Shown here one piece after another: positions 30,890 through 44,913 of a stretch of DNA of 64,000 bases. The stretch spans positions 512,817 to 576,816 of the forward strand of contig BJOX01000236.1 in the NCBI GenBank assembly GCA_009731375.1, in the 5' to 3' direction. Under the pieces are notes generated by a model, which did not search any database, had not been told where the DNA came from, and worked only from the letters and a program-made list of their open reading frames with translations. Positions within the stretch are counted from its first letter, which is position 1, and the number at the start of each line of letters is the position of its first letter. A program made the translations under genes and the position numbers. Source of the DNA: Paulinella micropora. Its lineage: Eukaryota; Cercozoa; Imbricatea; Euglyphida.

Positions 30890-33800
30890 TCCTCACTTCA
30901 GGCTTGGGTGCTTCTTCCCTCGCACCGTCTCAGTTGCGTGTGCACCCCCGATTAGCCTTAAGTCCACCCCGCTCTGCTTGAGCATGTCCCATACCTTCTG
31001 CGGGATGTGCCCGTCGTGTAACTCGAAGGGGCAATCCAACAATCCCCTCGGCCATGCCGATATGGTCCATGCCTCATGATCCTTGTCACCCTTCCGTGTG
31101 GCTGGATCTATCTTGGCATCCCATACCTCCCTATTCGCAGCATCCCACCTTACCGGGACATACTCGCGGTACATCCGGTTCTCAACCGTATCCTTATCCC
31201 AAGACCGGTAAAACTGTAGCATAGGCGGAAGGTTCCTAAGCGCACTCTCAGACGATCGAGTCTTCCTCGAGTCCTTAGCCAGTTCCACCACCTTCATCAC
31301 AAAGAAAACATCCTTGTCTCCTTTTGTAACGAATCTAGATGGGGGCCTGACCAGATAGAACTGATCCAAAACCCACGTCATCCCCAGTGTCTTATTACCC
31401 TCCTTCCATAACTTGTGCTTGACATCCGCCTGCGAGGGTTCAAGCGGCCCCTCCGGCTCCGCCTGCACCTCCGTCTTCCTGCGCTTACCCGGCCTAATGG
31501 TTCCGAGTAGATCAGATCATTTTCCGCCGCCCTCGTCGCCGCCCCCGTGGGTGGCTTGCGACTCGCATCTGACCCCTTTTCCCCGGCTTCGGGCCCTTTG
31601 GAGCCTATTCGGCCGACGCCCTCGTCAGGGGCCCGTGCCTTCTTCCCCTCCTGGCCCTTCCAGTCCCCGGGTTTCCCACCATCGGGTTCCTTATCCGTTC
31701 CCAATTTAGGAGGGTCCTGAAACTCTCCCTTTTCCCTACGAGCGCTTCCTGGAGCGTCTCGTTCTCTATTAGGAACGGATCGTACTTGAGGCGCCGAACA
31801 TTAACAATCTTGTTCTCCCTCCTGCCTCTAATCCAATACTTAAACTGCCCCGTCTGTTGCACCACCTGATAAGGCCCCTTCCAGTGCACAAACATCTTAG
31901 ATGATATGCCTTTCGGAACCTGTGGCCATGGGTAGTATAACATAACGATGTCCCCTGGCTTATACGTCACCATAGACAAGTCCTGTTCTAAGGGTTCTTT
32001 GCTCAGCTGGCGGGTCTGTTCCGCCAGCCTCGCTTGCCTTACCGCTTGCATGGCCTCCATGGAGACACGCATACGAACCCCCCAGAGCTCATCCTCATCC
32101 ATCATAAGCCCAGGTCCATCCTGATACACCAAGTGTTGGGGCATCACCGGCTCCTGCCCGTACACCACCTGATACGGAGACCTACATTCCGTCCCCGCTC
32201 CAAGAGCCTTCGACTGCATCGCGTTCATGGCGAAAACAAAGCTCGGGACCACCTCTCTCCACAAGAGCTGACTCTTCTTGGTAGGTCCTCAGAGCCGACT
32301 TGAGCGGTCTATGCACCCGCTCAATCTTGCCATTAGCCCTCGGATTGTACGGTGTAACGTACTGCCAGTGAGTGAACCCCGTAAAACTTTGCGAGCCTTT
32401 CCATCAGCTCGTTGACTTGTCAAAGGCTGGCCCCTTATCTGAGCAGATCGTCTTGGGGACCCCTACCACACATAGATCGATCAGCTCCCTGGCTGTCGTC
32501 TCTGCCGTTGTGTCAGGCACCGGTATCGCCCAAACGTAATTGCTCGCCCTATCAATGACCGTCATCAAGAACTTATCCTTCGCCGGCCCCATCGGCGGCA
32601 ACGGCCCCACGTGGTCCACATGCAGGAACTCAAAGAGCCTTTCCAGCCATGTAAATTTCCCCACCGGGATTTTCCCTTCCACTGGGTGTTTTTTTGTTCA
32701 ACTGACAGGTCGTGCAGCCCTTGACCCTCTCCTTGATGAACTTATCCATTCCTTCCCACCAGAACCTCCTTTTGATAATCCACTGCGTCCTCTGCACCCC
32801 GGGTGATTAACCAACGGGACCACGTGCGACGCTACGTAGATCATCTGTCTCAGTATGGCCGGGACCCATAAGACCCACTTCTCCGGGTTCTTGGCCGTCT
32901 CTGCCGTCTTACCCATATACCAAAGGAGGCCATCCCGCCATGCCAGAGTTTTCAGCTGTGACCGGATCTTCTCCTTCAGCAACAGCTCGTCCCGTGCCAA
33001 AAAGTACAGGATCAAGTCCTTGTACTGTTCATCGGCCCTCTGACACTGTCTCCATGCCTCCATCGACGCGATACGCACTGTACCGTCCTCTACCTGGATT
33101 CCCACTTGAGGCCTGGAATCCGGCCCCGACCCCTCCGAAGCCCCCACCGGCTCTAACGAGGTCACCTCCGGTTTGGAGCCGTTTCCACGCGCAGGTCTTC
33201 CACGTAGGTTCGGACGGCCGGTGCCGCGTGCGCTTGGCAACAGTAGCACTCATGCTCCGCCTTATCCTCATCCAGAATAGCGGCCTTATCGGCCTCATAC
33301 TCCTTCAGGCGTTGCACGGCCTCCTCCGCAAAGTGCTCCCTACAGCACTCTGCTTGGCCAACCTCCCGTTCCAACTGAGACATCATGACCCTCCTGTATT
33401 CCCCCTTTTTTGCCTCCATCACCCGAGGCTCCTTTCGGCTAGACCCCGGGTGAGCCTTATTGGCATAGAAGATCATGTTCGCCGGCAAGATATCCTTTTG
33501 ATCCTTCCTCAACGCCAAGTCCTCGAACTCGTCCATCTGCTGCATCGCAGCCAGACATGCGGATGGAGTTGAGTAATTGACCCTCGACAATGAGTCGGCG
33601 ACAATATTCTTCTTGCCGGGAATATATTTGACGGTGAAGTCATAACACGACAGCAAGGCCTGCCACCTGGCCAGCCTGCCCGTGCAATCGTTCGTCATCA
33701 ACCACATAAGGTTCTGGTGGTCCGTCCTTACCACGATATCCCGTGACCCCCATAAGTATTCTCTGAGCCTTATAAACGACCAAACCACCGCCAAGGCCTC

Positions 33801-36380
33801 CCTCTGCCTTATTGAGCTTCCGGCTCAAGTACATGATCGGCCGTAAGACCCCCCTATCATCATATTGCTGTAGGACCGCTCCGACCGCGTACTTAGACGC
33901 ATCGGTGTCCAGCACATACTGTTTATCCACATCCGGCATCATCAAGATGCAATCCTTGTTAAACTTGGGATCACGAGTCAACATTTCCTTAATGAACTCG
34001 AACGTCTCCTCCTGTTTAGGCGTCCATTCCCGTATATCGCCTTTCAAGTACAGCTACCTCAACGGCTTAACCGTATCCGACCAATTCGGAAAGAACTGAC
34101 TGTAATTTTGCGCAAGCGCAATGAAGGAGAACAACTCCGACCGCGTCTGAGGCCGCTTAATGCCTTCCACAGCATCCCTCTTCTTAGCCGCAATCGCTAC
34201 CGTCCCGTTCGATATATCATATCCTAGGTATGTAACCTGTCGGGTGGCAAACTGGCACTTGTCCATGTTCTCCTTGAGACCAAAATCTCTCACCGGTCGG
34301 AAAACATCCTGGATGTGGGCCAGATGTTCCTCCATGGTATTGGAGTAGATAATAATATCATCTATGTAAAAGAAAGCGTAATCCTCCGCCTCCTGCCCAT
34401 ATTTCTCCATAAACCCACCTGCCCTACCATCCTCAAACTGGCGTCCGAGCATCTTCTGCATTGCTGCCTGAAGTAATATTATGCCCGGTGAGTTCCTCAG
34501 ACCCATCGTTAATACCTTCCATTGGTATAGCGTCATCCCCACCACAAACGCTGTAAGTCACCTGCTCTTCCTATTGAGCGGGATCTGCCAGAACCCATTC
34601 TTGAGGTCCAACACCGAGTAACATTTCGTGTGTTTCAACTTGCGCATACAGTCATCGATCTTAGGTAGCGGATACCGCTCACCGTCGATGATCTTGTTTG
34701 CCCGATAGTAACTCACACAAAATCTCAGTGCCCCATCTGGCTTCGGAACCATGCGCGCATGAGACGAAATCGGGGAGTCCGAAAACTCCGTGAAATCATC
34801 AGCCTGTAGCTCCTTTGCCTTCCCCTGGGCAATGCTCTCCTCCCTACGGCCCAGACTAGACCTCCTAGAGGCAGGCGTGATATTCCCCCGATTTCTTCCT
34901 GAGATGAGCCTCAAAATGCTTGACCGTGCCCGGTCTAGGCGGATCCAAGATCTCCTTTTCCTTGGCCATCACCTGCTGAAGGCACTTGAGATCTTCCTCA
35001 CTTCCTTCCCAACCCGCCCGCATTTGAGCCATGCTCTCGTCCCATGACTGGGCGTCTCGCCGACCCTTCAGGTCGGGCGCCTCCGCAATGTCCATCCACG
35101 CATCCTCCACCAGGTCATCCTCGGAGGGCATCTCTACCTCCTTCTGGTGAAACTTGACTTCCGGAAACTCATCCCACTCACTCAGATCCGCCATTCGATC
35201 CACAATCAAGGCGTACTGAATGGGTGCCTTCTTGGTATAAAACCCCGTGAAGCATGCCAACGCCTGCTCACGTATCTTCTGAAGGTCACAACCCTTAAGT
35301 GAGTTCCGATATGTCAGCCCTTGTGCCCTAGTGCCCAATCTCCAAGCAATCACCAATTTTGCTTCCTAGACGGCACTGGGACCGGGTGATCCACCATCCG
35401 GCCCAAAACCTCATCCGCACATAGAGCCTTGTCATGGAATGGTATGACAATAGAGAACGGTTTGTCACACCCGAAATACTTCGTGAGCAACTTCGCCGTC
35501 TCCTCCGAATTTCGCGGACAAAGAAGTTTGTCACCCCACCTGTTCCCCACGAAACCCCAAAATCCCGTCCTTCGTTCCTCCCGTTGAAACCCGCATCGAC
35601 ATCAACGGTTCAAACAACGGCCTATTGGCCTGTGATTCCTTGCATGGAAGCAGTACTGGTTCTGAAGGAACACGTAAGGCTCCTTCTTCCCATCCCTGAA
35701 CCTATCCATCCCTGCCTCCATGTCCATGTTAAGCTCTTCCAAAGTGTAGGCCATAATCTGGGCACACCGGCCCTGAATTAAGTCCTCCACCGTTGCCCTT
35801 TCCCACCGTCGAACAACCTTTCTAGCCCTCCCCGCCAACCCGCGGTTATCCGGCTCGAAATCCCTATAATAATTGTCCAACGCTGGGTGCTGATATGGCT
35901 TCGGTATGATCAACTGCACCCTTGCGCTTCGCGCAATTGCGTGTGAGTCACCGCCCTTGGTCGTGCCGTGTTTAGTGAACGATACCGCGTAAGTATCCGT
36001 ATGGAAGAGAGGATCCGAACTGCCGTCTGCCCCCTCACCATATCCTCCGCGTCGTCATCACTAATTCCATAGTGCACCAATCCCGACCGGCAGTCAATCA
36101 ACGTACTCATCTTAATGAGCTGTTTGAATCCAAACCGCAAGCATTATCAGGGCAGACATAGAACTGAATGTCATAGGACTTACTCGAGTAGAGTTCCATG
36201 GCTAACACCATGGTCCCCCTCCGCTCTCGCCTTCCCATTCATTCCCTCTATGCCCCCCCCTCATCGGCAACATATTCCGTCCAACCACGCCTTTATTACC
36301 GCCACGAATCTCGCCCCCGCGACATATTAAAATTAGCCAACTGTCCCTCCATATTTATACAGTGCGTCCCACACTGTATA
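30890..36380 (-). pseudogene. Element A pol polyprotein, heavily decayed
   Basis: Homologous segments appear in the same order as in elements B and C but in many frames. They are a protease-end segment (LIDCRSGLVHYG near 36080), the PVPSRKQ linker (35365), RT with FFYIDDIIIYS (about 34355), RNase H with LDTDASKYAVGAVLQQ (about 33900), the integrase core with HVDHVGPLP (32610) and KTICSDKGPAFD (32430), GPY/F with VHWKGPYQV (31870), and the C-terminal domain with FYLVRP (31350) and WPRGLLDCPFEL (31040). At least ten frameshifts or stops are needed to connect them. The element cannot encode functional enzymes. Confidence 0.8.
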
Positions 36381-36661
36381 GATTTCAGTGACAGTCCTTC
36401 CAGCCGGCTACAAAACCATTTCAGTACGGTAATCACTTCGAAATCCATAGTGACATCCCATCACTAAGTCCCATAGTGCATCCGTCACTTCCGTAGTGAC
36501 ATCCAGGCCAGTCACCTCCTTCTTCAAAGCGTACCGTCGAATATCAGCCAACCGGTTGCCGAAAGAAAAGATAAGAGAAAAAAAATGTTAATCAAAACTT
36601 ATGTATTGATAACCACTCAGTCAGTCTCCTCAGTGTGACCAAACCATGTATTAAACACATT

Positions 36662-37185
36662 TCAAATGCAATCCAATGCAATCCAATGCATATCCAATGC
36701 ATATCCAATGCATATCCAATGCAAACCAATGCAATCCAATGCAATCCAATGCAATCCAATTCAATCCAATGCATATCCAATGCAATACAATGCAATACAT
36801 GCATATCCAATTATATCCAATGCATTCCAATGCATATCCAATGCAATCCAATGCAATCCAATGCATATCCAATGCAATCCACTGCATATCCAATGCATAT
36901 CCAATACAATGCAATGCATATCCAATGCAATCCAATGCAATCCAATGCATATCCAACGCATTCCAATGCATATCCAATGCAATCCAATGCAATCCAATGT
37001 ATATCCAATGCATATCCAATGATATCCAATCCATATCCAATGCAATCCAATGCATATCCAATGCAATTCAATGCAATCCAATGCAATCCAATGCATATTC
37101 AATGCATATCCAATCCAATCCAATGCAATCCAATGCATATCCAATGCAATCCAATGCAATCCAATGCAATCCCATGCAATCCCTC
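36662..37185. repeat. ATCCAATGCA minisatellite
   Basis: About 50 imperfect units of atccaatgca and the variant tatccaatgca give frames open on both strands; these encode only MQSNAIQC- or MHWIALDCI-type repeats and are not genes. It lies where the gag of element A would be. Confidence 0.9.
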
Positions 37186-37265
37186 TTGTTCCATGACGGA
37201 CTCCGTCATAACAGAACAGGAAACAGAGACAAAAGGCACTAATGCTCACATCCCTCCCACCGAGA

Positions 37266-37266
37266 G

Positions 37267-37312
<46 letters not shown>
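37266..37312. repeat. (AG)n microsatellite
   Basis: A nearly pure AG run in the 5' leader region of element A. Confidence 0.95.
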
Positions 37313-37314
<2 letters not shown>

Positions 37315-37913
37315 AGAGCCATCCCTCCTCCCCTAACGCCTATGATTGCTGGTCGCTCCCTGCCTGTCAGCCTAACGTGCCCACTGGGTCCTTCCCTGCA
37401 TCTCTGACACAGGCCTCCTCCACAGCAGACCAGTTCAACCACCTGTGCATCTCACTCATCCAACCATGAGAGACAGGCAAAACAACAAACATACCATGGG
37501 TCAGAGTCAGAACCAAACCCTGTCTGACTGACATACTTCTCCTGCGTTAATCACCTGTCACCTCCCCTCATCCTATCAAGAGACAGGGAGACGACAGACG
37601 CAGACAGAAGAAAGAAGACCCAGGGGCCAATGTCAGTAAACCGCTGACATGTTGACCTCCCAGGTGTCAAGGTCCAAGTTTCGAGATCAGGGTTCTTCCC
37701 TGTTTCTCCAAAACCCCCCTTAACACCTGTAGTTTCCCTTGCCCGAGACAACTGGAAGCACTGTCGCACACGACCAGTACTGAGTACTGATTGTCGAGAA
37801 GCTACTTTACTCTCACCAAGACACAGTCAACAACATTGACTGATTGTCCCCAGAGAGTGTGTCGTTCCAAATTCCAAATTTTATGAGTTCGAAAAAGGCA
37901 TAGGGACTCCAAA

Positions 37914-38146
37914 TGTATTAAGACCGGAGGTCTACCCTTACGAGCTCAAAGGAAAGTAAAAAAAATGGAATTTAATCATGAACACAACTGGTTCAAGACT
38001 CACCTCCACTTCTAGAGTAGAAAGGGAAGTCAGGTTTGAACCCAAACAACAAGTCAGAGGGGAAAACCGTTAAAAACGGAGTGTCCCTTTGACAGGGTCA
38101 ACTGACACGTTGCGTTACGTCCGTAACCTGCACAAATGCCAAAACA
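37914..38146 (-). repeat. Element A right LTR, piece 1
   Basis: Matches 29629-29870 of the left LTR up to ccaaaaca, where element B interrupts it. Confidence 0.9.
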
Positions 38147-38365
38147 TGTACTATCCCCAACGACAGCTCAATGGAAGAGTAAGTCGGTAATATAACCAAA
38201 CACAGTCCTCAAAAAAGAGAATGATGTCTCGTTATATTAGCTCAGTGACGCAAAGACAAAAAAGCCGCCAAAAGACCAGGATCAAATTGGCATTTCAGAC
38301 GTGTCCGGCCAGACGAAATCTATAAATAAGTTTTTTACCGGATAATTCGGGGGGTGATGTCCACA
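38147..38365 (-). repeat. Element B, 3' LTR
   Basis: Begins tgtactatcc and ends gtgatgtccaca. It differs from the other copy at only about four or five positions, so the insertion is fairly young. Confidence 0.9.
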
Positions 38366-39183
38366 GTACCCCCTCCCAGTTTTTTATGGCGGAACTTCGT
38401 TTCCGACATAATACGCTTTGAACTGATTTCTTTTCTGACTAAGATTCGTTTAGAGTTATGTATGAAGATACATCAACCCACGAATTAGCCGTTATAAAAC
38501 AACAATGATACTTGCCCCGGTACCAATCGTATATATACTCTAGCACATTCAGTATCTATATTAAAATCTTCCTCTTTCTTCTGTCGATAAGATATTTGTG
38601 CAGTATGTCCAAGTATAATGTTTTATGGTTGAGTAATAATGTAATGTCGCCATTTCCATATATATGTAATAACCGGTCGTCGGTTTCCATAAATACATTT
38701 ACTTTTTGTGAAGACATACCCTTGTATAAATCGGTATCATTTAATATAGTGTCAGGTGATCAAGTCTGACGACTATATCCGAAGTTGGGTTGAGTGCGCT
38801 CTAACCTTGCGATATACCGATACAAGTAGAGATCGATGGAATCCGGTGTAGCAGTTCATGTTATTAAAATATATCAGTTCTTGATTAGACTGTAGAGTCT
38901 TTAATGAGATCATCATTCTGGTACTAAGGCGGGTCGTATCCAGGAAACACCATCGCTCACTCAAATAGCGATCCCGTAACGGTGCTGTTTCGTGGCCGTC
39001 TCGTCTGTCTCTGCCGAAGCAAGAGAATAGAATGCCTATTTTTTGTCAGCTGTGTCTTGTTAATCTCTAGAAGAATGAATGCTGTAGTAGCTTTAATATC
39101 TAAGTAAGGTTGTCGGGACGATATTGGATCAATGCTATGTTCGCAATCGATCAGGTCCACAATACTTCTAGAGGAAAAAATAC
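38366..39183 (-). other. Element B 3' untranslated region with polypurine tract and stem-loop
   Basis: The minus strand reads gggagggggtac directly before the LTR, a polypurine tract for plus-strand priming. A stem-loop with arms atcgct and agcgat lies at 38952-38972 and is conserved in element C. Short open frames here are not credible genes. Confidence 0.6.
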
Positions 39184-42100
39184 TTACTGTAGACGCCGTT
39201 TACGCGCGCGGACTTCCTTACCTGGTGGAGGACCTCCAACCAAAGTTAAGTCTAAGGTAGACTGTTCGAGGACGTCCCAAATTTTGTGAGGGATTGCGCC
39301 TTGTGCCAAGTCAAAAGGAATGTCCAGCACCCCTCGTGGTAGTGCTTGTATGGTCCACGCGGTATGATCTTTATCTGTGGGAGATATGGTATCATCCCAT
39401 GTCTCAAGTTTCTTGGCGTCTTTATATACTGGAAGGTATTGTCTTACTTTAGGATCTTCCACTGGATCCAGACTCCTCCAGAAATGTAAGACTGGTTGTA
39501 TTATTTGTGCCGCAGTCGAAATTCGATTCGATCGCGTATGGCGTTTGTGAGGTACTGCCATGACTCTCATGAGATATAAATCTGAGAGCGTGTCATCGGC
39601 TACGTGTTGAGCCGCAGGCCTCACCAAGTAAAAAGCGTCTTTGGCCCATGAAATATGTCCAATCGCATCTCCTTCTTTCCAACTGGGGTGAACGAGAGTG
39701 TCATTGCCCGCGCGAGGGTCTTGATCTCCGTCATCGCTCCCCTCTTGATGGACTCCTTGCGAACGTGCCGTCCTTATCGCCTTTCTCGGTCGGTCGTAGA
39801 TAAGGTCATTTTGCGCTCTCCTTATTTGCGCCTCCGTGAACTTTCCTTCCGGCACGTTCGACTCCACCCTTTTGCGGGTCTGAGTCCCCGCCGCACTTTT
39901 GCGGTCGGTGGCCCGCTTGTTCTCCAGCTCAGCCTCCTCCTTCTCCGCAATTGGTGCCCTGTAGGCATCCCGTTCCGAGATATCCTCCTGACGGATTGGT
40001 GGGACCTCTTTAAAGTCAGCCTCCATCCGTTTGAGTGCTTGATCAACGGACTCATCTTCAAGTAGGAAGGGATCATACTTAATCAGCCTTCGTACATTGA
40101 CTATTTGAAGTTTTCCTCTGCCCCTGATTTTATAATTCAAAGGCCCCATCTGTTCCATGATCTGGTATGGTCCTTTCCAGTGGATGAACAGCTTCGAACT
40201 GACTCCCTGAGGAACCTGAGGATGATACAGTAGTACAATATCCCCGACCTGAAATCTGACTTGATCCAGGTGTGCCTGCCTGACACCTTCAGCATCAGTC
40301 TTCCTGCGCTCCGCCTCCCTATGCGCCTGTACTATTTGCTCCGCCTCCATCTTCGCCCGAAGTCTCACCCCAAACAGCTCATCCTGATCTGCCCATGAAT
40401 CTTTTGGGTGCAGCAGTGAGGCTGGGATGGCGGGCTCACGCCCATATACCAATTGGTATGGCGAGACGGAACCTTTTGAACCACCTAACGCTGTAGAGGG
40501 TAGGCAATTCATAGCAAAGGCAAACGAGGATGCTGCCTCCACCCATGCCTTTTGGTTCTCCTTCTTCATACAATACATCTTCAGCGCGGCCTTGAGGGGT
40601 CTATGCACCCGCTCTATCTTGCCGTTCGCTCTGGGGTTATAGGCGGTGACATATTGCCATTTCATGCCGTAATATGCAGATAGCTTGTCGATGACTTCAT
40701 TATTAAAGTCAGAGCCTCGATCTGAGCATATTTTTCTCGGCACCCCAATCTGTGAGATGATCCTGTCAATCAACGCCTTGGCTGTTGTTTCGCCCGTAAC
40801 GTCTTTGACTGGGACCACCCATACATAGTTGGTGGCTCTGTCTATGGCCGTTAGAAGGTATCTGTAACCTTCCGTCGTGACCGGGAAAGGTCCTACATGA
40901 TCAGTGTGTAAGAACTCGAACATTCCTAAGTGTAAAGGAAAAGTCCCGATCAGGCCAAAATTCGCCTTCAATGGTGTTTTGGATGTCTTGCATGGGATGC
41001 ATGCATTGACCTGTTCATCAATATTCTCCTTCATCTTCTTCCACCAGAATCGTCTCGAAATGAACATATGCGTTCTTTGTCGGCCCGGGTGCGCCAGTAG
41101 TGGGCAGTTATGAGCAGCGACAAAAATGATGTGTCTGAGTTTCTCAGGAACCCAGAGAGTCCATTTGTCTGGTTGTGATGCATAGCGCCCGTGTTGGCCT
41201 TTGTACCACATGAGACCGTCTCTCCACCCCAACTCCTTCTGTTGCTCCTTAATCTCCTTCGTCATTTTCAGCTCGTTCGGGTTCTTGTATAGCTGTATTA
41301 GCTCTTTGAACTCCAGATCGAGAGCCTGTTGCTGTCTCCATGCAGTGGGTGAGGCTATGTGGATAGTCCCATCCTCTAGCTGCACTCCTATTCTCTCAGG
41401 GTTTTCGTCTAACTCCTCCTTGTTCTCCTGCGGGGGTTCCACATATGCTTCTTGCTTAATCTCTTCTTGTTTTATCTCCGCCTTCATATTCTCATATGCT
41501 TCATAGGACCACTCAGCATCCTCGAGGACATGTGCTGTACAACATATCCCATGATCCGGACCTTGCGGGCTATGACGTAGACCCGATCGGTTATATCGGA
41601 CCCCTCTCGCCATCTGCATCGACTCGATATGATGCACTTCGTATGTGCAGTCTGGGGATAGATCCTCCATTTCTGCTGATGATACGAGAGCTGCCACTTC
41701 TGAGTGAAACTCTAGCCTGGAGAGGCTGTCAGCGACAACATTTCGCTTGCCGGGTAGATGGACCATTGTAAAATTGAAACATGACAAGAATGCCTGCCAT
41801 CTCGCTAGACGGCCAGTCTGTTCATGATTCATCAGCCATAGTAAATTCTGGTGATCAGTCCTTACTATAAACTGAGGTCCACCCCATAAATACTCTCTCA
41901 ACCGTTTGAGGGCCCAGACCACCGCCAGTGCCTCTCTCTGTCTCGTACAATAGTTTCGCTCCGCCGAGCACAACTTTCTACTTATAAACATGATCGGGCG
42001 CAACTTTTTCTCCTCATCTTCCTGTTGTAAGACTGCGCCGATCGCGAACTTTGATGCGTCTGTGTCGACTACGAATTGCTTCGAAAAGTCGGGCATCATC

Positions 42101-44913
42101 AGCACGAGTCCGCCATCCTTCGGATCTTTGTAGATGAGATCTTTGAGCGTGTTGTACCCTTCTAAGGCTTCATCATCCCACTTCTCAAAATCACCGAAGT
42201 CGATCATTCTCTCCAACTTAGCCCGAGTTGCACCCCAATTGGGTATGAACTGGCTGTAATATTGCGCCATCGCAAGAAATGAGTGCAGCTCTGTGCGATT
42301 CTTCGGCCTCTGCCGGCTCATGATCTCCTCCCTCTTCTCTTTGGATATCGAGACTCTATTGTAAGAGATTTCGTACCCCAAATATGTCACGCTTGTCTTT
42401 GCGAGTTGACATTTCTTCAAATTACATTTCAGGCCAAATAGTTTGATACGCCTGAAAATGTCTGTTAGATGGTCGATGTGCTCTTCCATCGTATTGGAGT
42501 ACACGATAATGTCATCGATGTAACAAAATGCGTACTCTCCCGCCTTCTGTCCTCTTCTCCTCATGAAACCTCCCTCTGTCTGGTCATCATATTTGCTACT
42601 CAGCATGCTTTGCATCGCTTTCTGAAAGAGTCCCGGGGCCTGTTTGAGTCCCATCGGAAGTACTTTCCACTGATATATCTCCATTCCTACTACAAATGCA
42701 GTCAGCCATCTGGACTTTTCATCCAGTGGAATTTACCAAAAGCCATTCTTCAGATCAATGACTGAGTATAGCTTGCCGTTCCGCAATACTCGCCTTCCTT
42801 CTTCAAGAGTAGGTAATGGATTTCGTTCCTCCTCTAAAATTTTATTGACGCGGGCATAGTTAACCGTTAAGCGCCATTCTCCTCCCGGTTTAGGCACCAG
42901 TCTCGGTTGGGAAACTATTGGAGATGTCGATCTCTCAATGAAATCCTCATCGAGTAACTGCCGTGCTTGTTCTTCTGCGATCTTTGCTTCATGTATACTC
43001 AGATTTGCCCGTCGTGGCGCCGGTGAAGGCTCAGCACCTGGTATTTTACAAATAACCGCGGTGAAGTCTTCCGGCTTGACACCTCCCGCTTGAGGGGGGT
43101 CAAAANNNNNNNNNNCTCGCCTTCAATCATTCTCTTTCAAAACCTCTTCGTACCTGCTCCTCCTGCCAATTTCTCGTCTATCGCCGCCTTAAACTCCTCC
43201 TCTGACATTCTCTTTTGATGCTTGAGGGGTGCTCTGTCCTCCTCCAAGCCCAACTCTTCTTCTGATATATCGTCCATTCCCGTTTTTTCATATGTGGCAG
43301 TGTCTGGTTCGTCGTCCTCCGCCAGACCTACCAACATATCTATTAATCTCGCATATTGCAACGGAGCTTTTCGGGTGTAGAAACCATCGAAGCATGTGAA
43401 TGCTTGAGGAATCAATTTCAACTTGTCCTGGTCTCTGAGCTTCCGCTTGTATGCACTGCTCTGCTCACGAGTCCCGAGACGACAAGCCACCACTAAGTGT
43501 TGCTTCCGTGAGGGCACCGGTATCGGATGATCAATAAGCCGGTCCCGTATCTCCTGCGCCCATATCGCCTTCTCATTGTACGGGAGTATGACCGTATATG
43601 GTTTATTATTTTCAAAAAGAGTGCGCAGGCACTTTTTCACTTCTGTCAGTGAGCGCGGCCACGTAGGCTCGTCACCCCAGAATTCGGTAATAAAGCTTTT
43701 AATATCTTCTGCTGGGATATCAGGGAGTCGTCCCCTTCTCCTCGGTATAAACTCCTGTCTGTCCTTTTCTTCTACCTTTACGTGAAAGCAATACCCGTTG
43801 GTAATATATACATCGGCCCCTGCTCCTTCTTCAAATCTCGCCAACGATGGGCACCTTTTTCCCATGCATATAATCTCCTCTTTCCTCTTTTCAATGAGAT
43901 CGTCTATCGACTTTTTATCCCATTGTGTAGAGACTGTAGCCGTATAGACCTCCGCCTCTCTCTTGTCTGACAGGTTTGAACCATCTTTAGACACCGCGTC
44001 CGTTGGCATATATGCCTCATATGCGTGTGTAATGGCCACCTGTTTCCCTTCCGATGCTACCCCTAGGTGTAGGGCCTCGTATGAGTCAATAGCATGGAGA
44101 GAGTCGACAGTATATTCTTCTCCTGGCTCTACGCCGTATATGACTCTTTTGGCGGCGCAATCAATCACTACGTTCATTGTCGCCAGTTGGTCGTACGACA
44201 AAAGAACAGATCCGTGGTATTCGGGGACAACGTAAAAGTCCACTGGATATACTCGTCCTGATTTCAATTTAAAATTTAAAGTGATGATGCCTGTTATATC
44301 CGTCCAACTACTAACTCCTTTCAAGGTGCCAGATGATTTTTTCATATTAGTTTAACCACTCATGGTGTTTTGTAGTAAATTTCTGGCCGACAATATTAAT
44401 ATTCGCCATAGTATCATTACCAACGTTTATAAAGGTATTTAATGTTTCACAAAAAAGGTTCGTATAGCATAAAGCGTCTGGCCGGTGACTTTTTAAGGCC
44501 AATACATGGAGCTTGTGTTCTAAAATCTGTATCCTTTTCTCGAGGTTCGCCTCCTCCTCCCTTTCCGCCGTTTTTGTAATGTCTTTTTGGGTATTGTTCA
44601 CAGGCGAAGGAGGATTGTCCTTGCTTTCTCTGTTTGAGACCGTGAGGAGAGGTTGATGTCCTCCATCCTCCTTGTCTATTGTCTGTCTCGGCAAGTTGAT
44701 AAGATTAACTGCCGGTTCTATTCTTACTTTCTTCGGCTGTGGCTGCGACAGGCCCGCCTGCTTTCTCTTTGCCAGAGCTTTACTCGCCTGCCTATTAGCA
44801 CCATGCACTGTTTGTTGTCGTGATGGGTGTACTGGTATTGTACTACCTTTGAGTTGGTCTGTGGCCTGCTGTGGGCTCTTAGACTCACTGGTACCCTTGG
44901 TTGGGACCTGCAC
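39184..44913 (-). pseudogene. Element B pol polyprotein (protease-like, RT, RNase H, integrase, GPY/F, C-terminal domain)
   Basis: The 3' 1,166 codons (39184-42684) are open and carry RT FCYIDDIIVYS, RNase H VVDTDASKFAIGAVLQQ, the HHCC zinc-binding integrase N terminus, HTDHVGPFP and ICSDRGSDFNN of the DDE core, HWKGPYQI of the GPY/F module, and the extra C-terminal domain ending at TAA 39184. Upstream, a stop replaces a Gln codon in FWQIP (42733-42735), the 10-N gap and a frame change interrupt about 43100-43140, and a frameshift near 44347 cuts the protease-like region (DTMANINIVGQKF). The product is not functional as it stands, but the domains are well conserved with element C. Confidence 0.88.

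Larger units (their letters stand above)
36381..37913. other. Element A 5' internal region, no gag recognised
   Basis: This interval should contain gag but holds Pro-rich unassigned sequence, the ATCCAATGCA minisatellite, an AG microsatellite and a short leader. Next to the LTR on the minus strand lies a primer-binding-like string, tttggagtccctatgcc (37897-37913), similar to those of B and C. Confidence 0.6.

Noticed and set aside
36635-37336. Long open frames on both strands encoding MQSNAIQC/MHWIALDCI repeats
   Set aside because: They are translations of the ATCCAATGCA minisatellite, open in several frames at once.
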